Below are positions 26,551 through 33,999 of a stretch of DNA of 64,000 nucleotides, piece after piece (the stretch's first letter is position 1; each line of letters starts with the position of its first letter). The DNA comes from Pseudomonadota bacterium (GTDB lineage Bacteria > Pseudomonadota > Gammaproteobacteria > Steroidobacterales > Steroidobacteraceae). The stretch covers positions 1-64,000 of the forward strand of contig JAEYXD010000054.1 of assembly GCA_023428645.1 (NCBI GenBank), written 5' to 3'. The translations under genes and the position numbers were made by a program. The notes beneath the pieces were generated by a model. The model was given only the letters and a program-made list of their open reading frames with translations, was not told the DNA's origin and made no database searches.

Positions 26551-27393
26551 TTAGCGCGCGTTTTCCAGGATCAAATGGCCCACCGCCGTGTTCGACGCCG
26601 GCACGTGATAGAACCGATGCACCTGTTGCACCCGCGGGTCGAGCGCGCCGCGCATGATCAACCACATCACGAGTTCGATGCCCTCCGAGCCCGCTTCGCG
26701 CACGTAATCGAGATGCGGCATCTTCGCGAGCTCGTCGGGCTCGTTCACGAGCCGATCGAGAAACCGCTGGTCGAATTCCTTGTTGATCAGCCCGGCGCGC
26801 GGCCCCTGCAGCTGATGACTCATGCCGCCGGTGCCCCAGATCTGTACGTTCAGATCCTCGTCGAACGAATCGATCGCGCGGCGAATCGCCTTGCCGAGCT
26901 GGTAGCAGCGCATGCCCGAGGGCGGCGGGTACTGCACGACGTTCACGGCAAACGGAATCACCCTGCAAGGCCAGGCCTGCACCTGGCCGAACATCAGCGA
27001 CAGCGGCACGGTGAGCCCATGATCGACGTCCATGCGATTGATGATCGTCAGATCGAAATCGCTCTGGATCACGGACTGCGCGATGTGCGAGGCGAGCTCC
27101 GGATGTCCCTTCACGACCGGCACCGGGCGCGGGCCCCAGCCCTCGTCCGCGGGCGTGTATTCGTCGGCGCAGCCGATCGCGAACGTCGGAATGATGTCGA
27201 GACTGAACGCGGACGCGTGATCGTTGTAGACGAGAAAGACGACATCCGGCTTCTGCGCCGCGATCCATTGCTTCGAGAACTCGTAGCCCTTGAACAGCGG
27301 CGCCCAGTACGGCTCCTGGGTCTTGTTCAGGTCGAGCGCCGCGCCGATCGCGGGCACGTGCGACGTCGCGACGCCGGCGGTGATCTTAGCCAT
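26551..27393 (-). CDS. ligB: Protocatechuate 4,5-dioxygenase beta subunit LigB
   Basis: 280 aa catalytic subunit of an extradiol dioxygenase (class III). Predicted Fe(II) ligands are His12 (VATSHVPA), His59 (VYNDHAS) and Glu240 (EGIELVMW); His193 (GGMSHQL) is the expected base. These correspond to H12, H61, E242 and H195 of the Sphingobium enzyme, with a constant shift of two. It cleaves protocatechuate between C4 and C5. SD AGGAGAAG is good and its start overlaps ligA by eight bases, ensuring balanced subunits. Confidence 0.95.
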   Translation of the reverse strand: MAKITAGVATSHVPAIGAALDLNKTQEPYWAPLFKGYEFSKQWIAAQKPDVVFLVYNDHASAFSLDIIPTFAIGCADEYTPADEGWGPRPVPVVKGHPELASHIAQSVIQSDFDLTIINRMDVDHGLTVPLSLMFGQVQAWPCRVIPFAVNVVQYPPPSGMRCYQLGKAIRRAIDSFDEDLNVQIWGTGGMSHQLQGPRAGLINKEFDQRFLDRLVNEPDELAKMPHLDYVREAGSEGIELVMWLIMRGALDPRVQQVHRFYHVPASNTAVGHLILENAR

Positions 27394-27823
27394 TCGACTT
27401 CTCCTCGCTACGCTTGCCGTCCGGCGTGCTCGCGGGACGATCGGTGTTCGCTGAGCGGCCGCTCTGCGGCGCCCGTCCGCCGTTGAGCATCATCTGCGCG
27501 TAGTCTTCCTGTGACATGCCCGTCATGAGCGCCGCGGCGTACTGGAAGCTCTTGCCGTCGGTCGCGAAAATCTTCGCGAGAAAATAGATGTTGCCGCCGA
27601 GCGCGATCATCTTGTTGTAATCACGAGCGAGCACGGCTTGTTTCTGCTCCTCGGTCATTTTCCATTCGTCGAGGTACGCGCGCTCGTTCGCCTTGAAGCG
27701 CTCGCGGTTCGCGGCCTTCATGAGCGACATCGCGAACATGTTCAGCGCGTAGCCGAGCCGCGATTGGTCGGCATCGAAAATCGTCGTGCCGGGGATGTTT
27801 GCGTAAGGTTTGTCGAGCGCCAT
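27386..27823 (-). CDS. ligA: Protocatechuate 4,5-dioxygenase alpha subunit LigA
   Basis: 145 aa helical small subunit that caps the LigB active site. Conserved segments are GTTIFDADQSRLGYALNMFAMSLMKAANRERF, YNKMIALGGNIYFLAKIFATDG and GMSQEDYAQMMLNGGR. The last ~25 residues are a disordered Ser/Arg/Glu tail. GGGAGAG stands before the ATG. Its presence as a separate gene beside ligB favours protocatechuate dioxygenase over single-chain gallate dioxygenases. Confidence 0.95.
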   Translation of the reverse strand: MALDKPYANIPGTTIFDADQSRLGYALNMFAMSLMKAANRERFKANERAYLDEWKMTEEQKQAVLARDYNKMIALGGNIYFLAKIFATDGKSFQYAAALMTGMSQEDYAQMMLNGGRAPQSGRSANTDRPASTPDGKRSEEKSNG

Positions 27824-27826
27824 GTC

Positions 27827-28717
27827 TCATCTCTCCCAATACAGCCGCAGCGGATTGTCGACGAGCAACTTGCGCTGTAGTTCCGGTGTGGTCGCTACCT
27901 TGCCCGCGTAATTCACGAGCTGGCCGTCGTCCGGCATGTGCGACTTCATGTTCGGATGCGGCCAGTCAGTGCCGAACAGCACGCGGTCCGGGAACGTCTC
28001 GACGAGCCGGCGCGCGAACGGCACGACGTCCTCGTACGCTGGCGGGCCGAGCTTCGAGAGGCGCTCCGGGCAACTCACCTTCGACCAGACGTTGCCGTGC
28101 TCGCGCATGAGCTTCACGAACAACTCGAACTCCGGGCCGTCGACCGGCTTCGTCACATCGGGCCGGCCCATGTGATCGACGACGACGATCGTCGGCAGCG
28201 CGGTGAAGAAGTCGTACAGCTCGGGCAGCTCCTGTGCCTCGAAGTAGATGACGACGTGCCAGCCGAGTGGCGCGATGCGCCGGGCGATCGCCATCAGGAC
28301 CTCGCGCGGTGTCGTATCGACGAGCCGCTTCACGAAATTGAAGCGTACTCCGCGCACGCCCGCCGCATCGAGCGCCCTGAGCTCCGCGTCGCTGACGTCG
28401 GCCTTGACCGTCGCGACGCCGCGCGCCCGGTCGTTCGAGGCCTGCAGCGCGTCGACGAGCGCGCGATTGTCGGCCCCGTGACACGTCGCCTGCACGATGA
28501 CGTTGCGCTCGAAGCCGAGAAAATCGCGCAGCGCCCACAGCTGCTCTTTCGATGCGTCGCACGGCGTGTATTTGCGTTCCGGCGCATACGGAAAAACGTC
28601 ACCCGGTCCGAACACGTGGCAATGCGCATCGACGGCGCCGGGCGGCAGTTTGAAGGTCGGCTTGCTCGGCTGCGGGTGAAACGGCAGCCAATCCGCGTCC
28701 ATCTGGAACTTGCTCAT
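27827..28717 (-). CDS. ligI: 2-pyrone-4,6-dicarboxylate lactonase LigI
   Basis: 296 aa amidohydrolase-superfamily barrel. AVDAHCHVFGPG carries the first His pair (H32, H34), VVVDHMGRPD a later His, and FGTDWPHPNMKSHMPDDG the catalytic Asp (about residue 251), as in LigI, which unlike most of the superfamily needs no metal. It hydrolyses PDC to 4-oxalomesaconate. The ATG at 28717 overlaps the ligJ stop by four bases (ATGA); three bases separate its stop from ligA. Confidence 0.94.
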   Translation of the reverse strand: MSKFQMDADWLPFHPQPSKPTFKLPPGAVDAHCHVFGPGDVFPYAPERKYTPCDASKEQLWALRDFLGFERNVIVQATCHGADNRALVDALQASNDRARGVATVKADVSDAELRALDAAGVRGVRFNFVKRLVDTTPREVLMAIARRIAPLGWHVVIYFEAQELPELYDFFTALPTIVVVDHMGRPDVTKPVDGPEFELFVKLMREHGNVWSKVSCPERLSKLGPPAYEDVVPFARRLVETFPDRVLFGTDWPHPNMKSHMPDDGQLVNYAGKVATTPELQRKLLVDNPLRLYWER

Positions 28718-29739
28718 AGGCCTCTCGCCCGCAGCGCCTGGTCGAGCCGCGGATAGACGCGGCGTGCATTGAGCTCGTAGATGCGGCGCTTGTCGGCGGC
28801 CGGGATCGCGAGCTTGTCGATGTAGCGCTTCGTGTCGTCGAAGTAGTGGCCCGTTTCGGGATCGATGCCGCGCACGGCGCCGACCATTTCCGAGCCGAAC
28901 AGAATGTTGTCGATGTCGATCACCTCGACGAGCAGGTCGATGCCCGGCTGGTGATACACGCAGGTGTCGAAGAACACATTCTTCATCACGTGCTCCTTGA
29001 GCGGCGGGCGTTTCAGCATGTCGGCGAGGCCGCGGTAACGGCCCCAGTGATACGGGACCGCGCCGCCGCCGTGCGGGATGACGAAGCGCAGCGTCGGAAA
29101 GTCCTTGAACAGGTCGCCTTCGATGAACTGCATGAACGCGGTCGTGTCCGCGTTGATGTAGTGCGCGCCGGTCGCATGGAAATTGGGATTGCACGAGGCC
29201 GAGACGTGGATCATCGCCGGCACGTCGAGCTCGACCATCCGCTCGTAGAACGGGTACCAGTGCCGGTCGGTCAGTGGCGGCGAGCGCCAGTGCCCGCCGG
29301 ACGGATCGGGGTTGAGATTGCAGCCGATGAAGCCGAGCTCGGTGACACAGCGAGTCAGCTCGTGGATCGAATTCTCGATCGGCACGCCCGGCGATTGCGG
29401 CAGCTGACAGACGCCGATGAAATTTTCGGGATAGAGATCGACGACGCGCTTCACGAGATCGTTGCTCGCGCGGGTCCAGGCGAGCGACACGCCCTCGTCG
29501 CCGATATGGTGGCCCATTGCGGAAGCACGCGGCGAGAAGATCGTGAGATCCGCGCCGCGCTCGCGCTGCAGCCGCAGCTGATTCTTCTCGATGCTCTCGC
29601 GAATCTCGTCGTCGCTGATGTGCGCCTGCTGCGGGTCGGGCAGCGTCGGGTCCTTGGTTTTCGCGATCTGCGCATCGCGGAATTTCTGCTGCGCCGCTGG
29701 AGCGGTCGTGTAATGGCCGTGGCAGTCGATGATGAGCAT
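28714..29739 (-). CDS. ligJ: 4-oxalomesaconate hydratase LigJ
   Basis: 341 aa, cog-type amidohydrolase fold. IIDCHGHY gives the first two metal-ligand His; HVSASCNPNFHATGAHYIN, PHGGGAVPYHWGR and ILFGSEMVGAVRGIDPETGHYFDDTKRYID follow, matching the Sphingobium LigJ sequence as I recall it. It hydrates 4-oxalomesaconate to 4-carboxy-4-hydroxy-2-oxoadipate. ATG at 29739 is preferred to an in-frame TTG two codons upstream. The spacer upstream (29740-29910) is the only large gap in the operon and is filled with repeats. Confidence 0.94.
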   Translation of the reverse strand: MLIIDCHGHYTTAPAAQQKFRDAQIAKTKDPTLPDPQQAHISDDEIRESIEKNQLRLQRERGADLTIFSPRASAMGHHIGDEGVSLAWTRASNDLVKRVVDLYPENFIGVCQLPQSPGVPIENSIHELTRCVTELGFIGCNLNPDPSGGHWRSPPLTDRHWYPFYERMVELDVPAMIHVSASCNPNFHATGAHYINADTTAFMQFIEGDLFKDFPTLRFVIPHGGGAVPYHWGRYRGLADMLKRPPLKEHVMKNVFFDTCVYHQPGIDLLVEVIDIDNILFGSEMVGAVRGIDPETGHYFDDTKRYIDKLAIPAADKRRIYELNARRVYPRLDQALRARGL

Positions 29740-29782
29740 GAGCAAGCCGTTCGGTTAGCGCGGCAAAGCCGCTAGTGAATCC

Positions 29783-29918
29783 AGGAAAACCATTCGTTCA
29801 ATGGCAGCCCTCGATGAGCGGGAAAGCCATTCGTTCAGCATCGCAGCCCTCGATGAGCGGGAAAGCCCTTCGTCAGCGACCAGCCGTAGATGAGCGGGAA
29901 TGCCATTCGTTCAGCGTC
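29783..29918 (-). repeat. Tandem direct repeat, 37-39 bp unit, about 3.5 copies
   Basis: Units begin GAGCGGGAAAGCCATTCGTT and end CAGCCCTCGAT or a variant: partial copy at 29783-29815, full copies at 29816-29854 and 29855-29891, partial at 29892-29918. There is no unique spacer between units, so this is not a CRISPR array. It fills the gap between the DUF1932 gene and ligJ. Confidence 0.8.
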
Positions 29919-30825
29919 CCTTCCCCCGCTCCGCGGGGGAAGGACAGGAAGGGGGCAAGTCCCCCAAGATGGAATCCAGCATCCCCTCGAGCGAGTCCGC
30001 CTCCGCGTAGGCGCGAAACTGCGCCGCCCAGTCCTGGCGTTCGGCGCAGGCGGCGCTCATGTGCGGTGTGAGCCCGGCATTCGCGACCGTCTGTGCGACT
30101 TCGCGCATCTCCTCGGCGCGGCGCGTGCCGTGCAAGAGCGAGCGCGAGATCATGTACCGCGCGAGCTGGCGCCAGTCCGCGGCGGGTATGAGGTCCTGCA
30201 ACGAACCGAGCACGGTCGCCTCGACGCCGTGCTTGCGCGCCGCGAGCAGCGATTCGGTCAGCAGTGCTTCGAGCCCCTTGATCATGACCGAGCGGCACAT
30301 TTTCGCCGCGGAGGCGCGGCCGACTTCGTGCGCAAACACTTGCGCCCCGGTGAAACCGAGCGTCCGTCCGAGCCGCAGGAAGTCCTCGGCGTGCGCGCCA
30401 CCGAGGAGAATCGGGCTCGCGATGCGCCGCGGGCCGATCGGCGACATCACCGCGCCTTCGACATAGCGCGCCCCGGAGGCCGTGACGATGCTCGCCACCT
30501 CGCGCTTCATTTCCGGCGAGACGGAGTTCACGTCCAGGTAGAAGGATCCTGGCGCAAGCCCGGCGAGCACCGAACGTGCGGCGTTCGCATCCTGAGCGGC
30601 GGTCACGGCACTGATCACCAGTTGCGCATCGCGCACGGCCGTCGGCCCATCGCTCGCCGCGCGCACGCGCGTTCCCTGCAGGGCGCGGCTCGGCATGCTG
30701 TCCGGATTCGTGAACTGCAGATCCCAGGCGGTGAGGTGCTCGACGCCCGCTTGCGCCAGATCGGCGGCGAGCGTCTGACCGACCTCACCGAAACCGACGA
30801 GACAAACGCGTGTGGCCGCCGTCAT
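29911..30825 (-). CDS. NAD(P)-binding oxidoreductase of the 6PGDH/DUF1932 type
   Basis: 304 aa. An N-terminal Rossmann domain (VCLVGFGEVGQTLA) leads to the beta-hydroxyacid-dehydrogenase-like substrate block (FYLDVNSVSPEMKREV) and a C-terminal DUF1932 helical domain (KMCRSVMIKGLEALLTESLLAARKHG, with the conserved Lys). The start at 30825 overlaps the galD stop as ATGA with GGAG six bases upstream. It sits inside the protocatechuate operon, yet no canonical step lacks an enzyme, so its substrate is unknown. Its last residues (SCPSPAERGKGR) are encoded by a dispersed repeat. Confidence 0.82.
   Translation of the reverse strand: MTAATRVCLVGFGEVGQTLAADLAQAGVEHLTAWDLQFTNPDSMPSRALQGTRVRAASDGPTAVRDAQLVISAVTAAQDANAARSVLAGLAPGSFYLDVNSVSPEMKREVASIVTASGARYVEGAVMSPIGPRRIASPILLGGAHAEDFLRLGRTLGFTGAQVFAHEVGRASAAKMCRSVMIKGLEALLTESLLAARKHGVEATVLGSLQDLIPAADWRQLARYMISRSLLHGTRRAEEMREVAQTVANAGLTPHMSAACAERQDWAAQFRAYAEADSLEGMLDSILGDLPPSCPSPAERGKGR
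29916..29960 (-). repeat. Dispersed C-rich/G-rich hairpin repeat overlapping a gene end
   Basis: CCCTTCCCCCGCTCCGCGGG then GGAAGGACAGGAAGGGGG form a stem plus a second G-rich arm, like the copies at 44991-45055 and 59230-59290. It overlaps the last ~15 codons of the DUF1932 oxidoreductase and abuts the tandem repeat. Confidence 0.6.
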
Positions 30826-31934
30826 GCGCCGCTCCATACGCTGCGCGGCACGAACACCTCGCCGCTCATCAATTTACGCGCCGTCCGCAGCAGCGCGGAG
30901 CGGCGTACCTGCAACTCGCCGTTCTCGATCGCGACGTCCATGTCGACCGTGAAGAAGCCGGTCGGATGCTCGACGTCGAGCTGTTTCACTGCCTGCGTCA
31001 TCGCGCTACCCGCGACGCTTGCGGCGACCGATCCCGGCAGCACGCAAGCGGTCGCGACGCTGACCGCGCCGAGCACGCCGATCGCCTCGTGCACGCGATG
31101 CGGGATGAACGTGCGCGTCGCGATGACGCCGCCGTGCCGCGCGGGCGAGACGAGCGTCATCTTCGGCACGGTCTTCTTCGCGACGTCGCCGAGGTTCATG
31201 CGCGGACCGACCGCGAGACGGATTTTCTCGATGCGTGCCTTGAGCTCGGCATCGGCTTCGAGCGCTTCCGGCGGCTCATCGCCGCGCTTGCCGACATCCG
31301 CGGCGCGCAGCACGACGACCGGCATGCCGTTGTCGATGCACGTGACCTCGACGCCGTCGACGATGTCGATGGCATGGCCGGTCGGCAGCAGCGCCCCGCA
31401 GCTCGAGCCCGCGACATCGAGGAAGTCGATGGGGATCGGTGCGGCGGTTCCCGGCACGCCGTCGATGCGCGCGTCGCCTTCGTACTCGACGACGCCCTGC
31501 GGGGTTTGCACGTGCGCGACGGCGACACTGCCGGTGTTCACCATGTGAATGCGCACGGGCGTGACGCCGTCGCGCGCGGTGACGAAGCCGTTCTCGATCG
31601 ACCACGGGCCGACGCCCGCGAGAATGTTGCCGCAGTTCTGGCTGTCGCTGACTTCGTTCTTGTCGACGGCCACTTGCAGGAACAGGTAGTCGACATCCGC
31701 GTCCTCGCGCATCGAGCGGCTGAGGACCGCAACCTTGCTGGTGAGCGGATGCGCGCCGCCGACGCCGTCGATCTGGCGCACGTCGGGCGAGCCCATGGCG
31801 GCGAGCAGCACGCGATCGCGGGTCGCGCGGTCGGTGGGGAGGTCCTTGGCGTCGAAGTACAGGCCTTTCGACGTGCCACCACGCATCAAGCTGCAGGGAA
31901 TCGCCGTCAGCGTCGTGGCGGTGCGGCGAGGCAT
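30822..31934 (-). CDS. galD: 4-oxalomesaconate tautomerase, PrpF/GalD (LigU) family
   Basis: 370 aa. Diaminopimelate-epimerase-like double fold of the PrpF family: PCSLMRGGTSKGLYF at the N-terminus, NCGNILAGVGPW, GSSCGALLPTGHAIDIVDG, and a C-terminal ATRTFIPHRVHEAIGVLGAVSVATACVLPGS. GalD/LigU enzymes interconvert the double-bond isomers or tautomers of 4-oxalomesaconate before hydration by LigJ. GGAGG lies eight bases before its ATG, within the ligK 3' end; one base separates the two genes. Confidence 0.9.
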   Translation of the reverse strand: MPRRTATTLTAIPCSLMRGGTSKGLYFDAKDLPTDRATRDRVLLAAMGSPDVRQIDGVGGAHPLTSKVAVLSRSMREDADVDYLFLQVAVDKNEVSDSQNCGNILAGVGPWSIENGFVTARDGVTPVRIHMVNTGSVAVAHVQTPQGVVEYEGDARIDGVPGTAAPIPIDFLDVAGSSCGALLPTGHAIDIVDGVEVTCIDNGMPVVVLRAADVGKRGDEPPEALEADAELKARIEKIRLAVGPRMNLGDVAKKTVPKMTLVSPARHGGVIATRTFIPHRVHEAIGVLGAVSVATACVLPGSVAASVAGSAMTQAVKQLDVEHPTGFFTVDMDVAIENGELQVRRSALLRTARKLMSGEVFVPRSVWSGA

Positions 31935-31935
31935 C

Positions 31936-32625
31936 TCAGTCCTCCGCCGGCTGATCGATGTACTTCAGCCCGCGCTCGGCCAGGCGCTCGCGCATCTTGT
32001 AAATGTCCAGCCCGAGCTCGCCGGCCTTCAGGCGCTCGCGTGACTTCGCTTCCTTGTCCTCGCGCGCCTGCGACGCGTGCAGCACGGCTTCCGCACGCTT
32101 GCGCGGCACCACGCACACGCCATCGTCGTCGGCGAGAATCAAATCGCCGGGATGGATCAGCGCGCCGGCGCATACGACCGGCACGTTCACGCTGCCGAGC
32201 GTCTCCTTGACCGTGCCCTGCGCGGATACGCACTTCGACCACACAGGAAAGCCGAGCTGCGTGAGATCGCGAACGTCGCGTACGCCCGCGTCGATGATCA
32301 GACCCCGCACGCCGCGCGCCATCAGGGAACACGCGAGCAGCTCGCCGAAGTACCCGGCGTCGGAGAACGAAGTGGGGGCAACGACGAGAATGTCACCCTC
32401 TCTGCATTGCTCGACCGCGACATGAATCATCCAGTTATCGCAAGGCGCGACGCTCACGGTGACGGCCGTGCCGGCGATGCGGGCGCCGGCATAGATCGGC
32501 CGCATGTAGGGCGCGAGCAGGCCGGTGCGCCCTTGGGCTTCGTGCACCGTCGCGACCCCGAACCTGGCGAACTCAGCGACGATGCGCCGTTCCACGCGGC
32601 GAATATTCTGTACGACGACTGACAT
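31936..32625 (-). CDS. ligK: 4-carboxy-4-hydroxy-2-oxoadipate aldolase LigK
   Basis: 229 aa, RraA-like class II pyruvate aldolase. FGVATVHEAQGRTGLL, the GYFGELLACSLMARGVRGLIIDAGVRDVRDL stretch (metal site and active-site Arg-Asp) and ILADDDGVCVVP are typical. It splits CHA into pyruvate and oxaloacetate and decarboxylates oxaloacetate. GGGAG stands seven bases before the ATG at 32625. It is the first gene of the operon, divergent from the LysR gene. The upstream extension to 32730 would overlap the regulator and was not used. Confidence 0.93.
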   Translation of the reverse strand: MSVVVQNIRRVERRIVAEFARFGVATVHEAQGRTGLLAPYMRPIYAGARIAGTAVTVSVAPCDNWMIHVAVEQCREGDILVVAPTSFSDAGYFGELLACSLMARGVRGLIIDAGVRDVRDLTQLGFPVWSKCVSAQGTVKETLGSVNVPVVCAGALIHPGDLILADDDGVCVVPRKRAEAVLHASQAREDKEAKSRERLKAGELGLDIYKMRERLAERGLKYIDQPAED

Positions 32626-32693
32626 CACGAGCTCCCGGTGACGACAATCGATTCTGCGCCGGGCTGCCTTCCCCTGGCCAATTGAAATTCCAT

Positions 32694-32712
32694 GCAACCT
32701 ATAAGAAATTGC
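32694..32712. promoter_or_regulatory. Candidate LysR operator between ligK and the regulator
   Basis: GCAA and TTGC form a dyad separated by 11 bases inside an unusually AT-rich stretch (about 32680-32719) of the 94-base divergent region. LysR proteins bind T-N11-A-like dyads at such positions. No confident -35/-10 could be placed. Confidence 0.4.
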
Positions 32713-32719
32713 TAATCCT

Positions 32720-33958
32720 ATGGATATCAATTTCCGGTACTTGCAGGTCGCACGCCAGGTTGGCCGTCATCCGACCCTCAGCGCTGCGGCACGGAACATA
32801 GCGCTTTCACAACCGGCCATCACGCAGGCGATCGCGGCTCTGGAGCGTGGCTTGGGCGTTGCGTTATTCAATCGAAGCAATTCGGGGGTAACGGCGACCG
32901 AGGCGGGCGGGTTGTTCCTGGAGCGCGTCGAACGTGCGCTCGCCCACGTGCGCGAGGCCGTGCTCGACACGGTCCGCCTGCCGCCGCGCGAAGCCGCGGT
33001 GCAGTTCGCGCGGCTCGAACGCGCGATGACGACCGCGCAGCTCAACGCCCTCGTCGCCGTCGTCGAGCACGGCAGCTTCAGCCAGGCGGCGCGCGCCGCC
33101 GGCGTTTCGCAGCCGACGGTGCATCGCGCGGCTCGCGAGCTCGAGCGGCTGCTCGGCCTGCCGTTGTTCGAGCGCACGAGCTTTGGCGTGCAGCCGACCC
33201 GCGAGGCGCAGCGGCTCGCGCGCGGGGTGAAGCTCGCGTTCGCCGAGATCGAGCAGGCGCGCGCGGAGCTCGGCGCGTTCGGCGGCGGCGAAGCCGGCCG
33301 CACGGTCATCGGCGCGATGCCGCTTGCACAGAGCTTCTTGCTGCCGCCCGCGCTCATCGAGTTCACGCGCGAGCACCCGCGTCATGCCGTCGCCATTCTC
33401 GAAGGCTCCTACGACAATCTCGTCGCGGCGCTGCGCGGCGGTACGGCGGACTTGCTGATCGGTGCGCAGCGCGAGCCGCTCTTGTTCAAGGACGTCGTAC
33501 AGGAGCACTTGTTCGACGACGAGCTCGCGATCGTCGTGCGCGCGGGTCATCCGCTGCTGGCGCAAAAGCGCGCCACGGTGCGCTCGCTCGCGAAGTACTC
33601 GTGGATCGAGCCGCGCCGCGAGTCGCCGCTCCACGAGCGCTTCGACACGTTGTTTCGCGATGCCGGCGTGCCGGCGCCGCAGTCGACGATCGAATGCAAT
33701 TCCCTCGTCGCCGCGCGCTCGCTGCTGCTCGAAAGCGATCGAGTGATGCTGCTGTCCGTACATCAGATCCACTACGACCTCGCCGCCGGCCTGCTTGCTA
33801 CGCTGCCGCATCCGCAGGGCCGGGTGACTCGCGCGATCGGCCTCACGACGCGCAGCCATTGGCGGCCGACGCAGACTCAGCAGGCGTTGTTGGAAGTGCT
33901 GAGGGCGCGCGCGCGGCGGGTGCGCGATGATCGCCGCGCTGACATTGCGCCGCCTTAA
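32720..33958 (+). CDS. LysR-type regulator with two tandem HTH domains
   Basis: 412 aa, about 100 longer than a normal LysR protein. Residues 5-64 form one LysR winged HTH (LSAAARNIALSQPAITQAIAALERGLGVALFNR). Residues 105-164 form a second (GSFSQAARAAGVSQPTVHRAARELERLLGLPLFER). The effector-binding domain begins near residue 193 (RTVIGAMPLAQSFLLPPAL). It is divergent from the ligK operon and is the obvious candidate regulator, with a pathway intermediate as possible inducer. The start codon lies in the AT-rich divergent region without a clear SD. Confidence 0.9.
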   Translation: MDINFRYLQVARQVGRHPTLSAAARNIALSQPAITQAIAALERGLGVALFNRSNSGVTATEAGGLFLERVERALAHVREAVLDTVRLPPREAAVQFARLERAMTTAQLNALVAVVEHGSFSQAARAAGVSQPTVHRAARELERLLGLPLFERTSFGVQPTREAQRLARGVKLAFAEIEQARAELGAFGGGEAGRTVIGAMPLAQSFLLPPALIEFTREHPRHAVAILEGSYDNLVAALRGGTADLLIGAQREPLLFKDVVQEHLFDDELAIVVRAGHPLLAQKRATVRSLAKYSWIEPRRESPLHERFDTLFRDAGVPAPQSTIECNSLVAARSLLLESDRVMLLSVHQIHYDLAAGLLATLPHPQGRVTRAIGLTTRSHWRPTQTQQALLEVLRARARRVRDDRRADIAPP

Positions 33959-33999
33959 TTGTGCCGATCTGAATCGACTCCCAGAATCACGCCGTGTCG

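Noticed and set aside
26551..27823. Gallate dioxygenase instead of LigAB
   Set aside because: Separate alpha and beta genes and the H12/H59/E240 pattern fit protocatechuate 4,5-dioxygenase; gallate enzymes such as DesB are single chains.
29783..29918. Possible CRISPR array
   Set aside because: Units are contiguous and degenerate with no unique spacers, and there are no cas genes.
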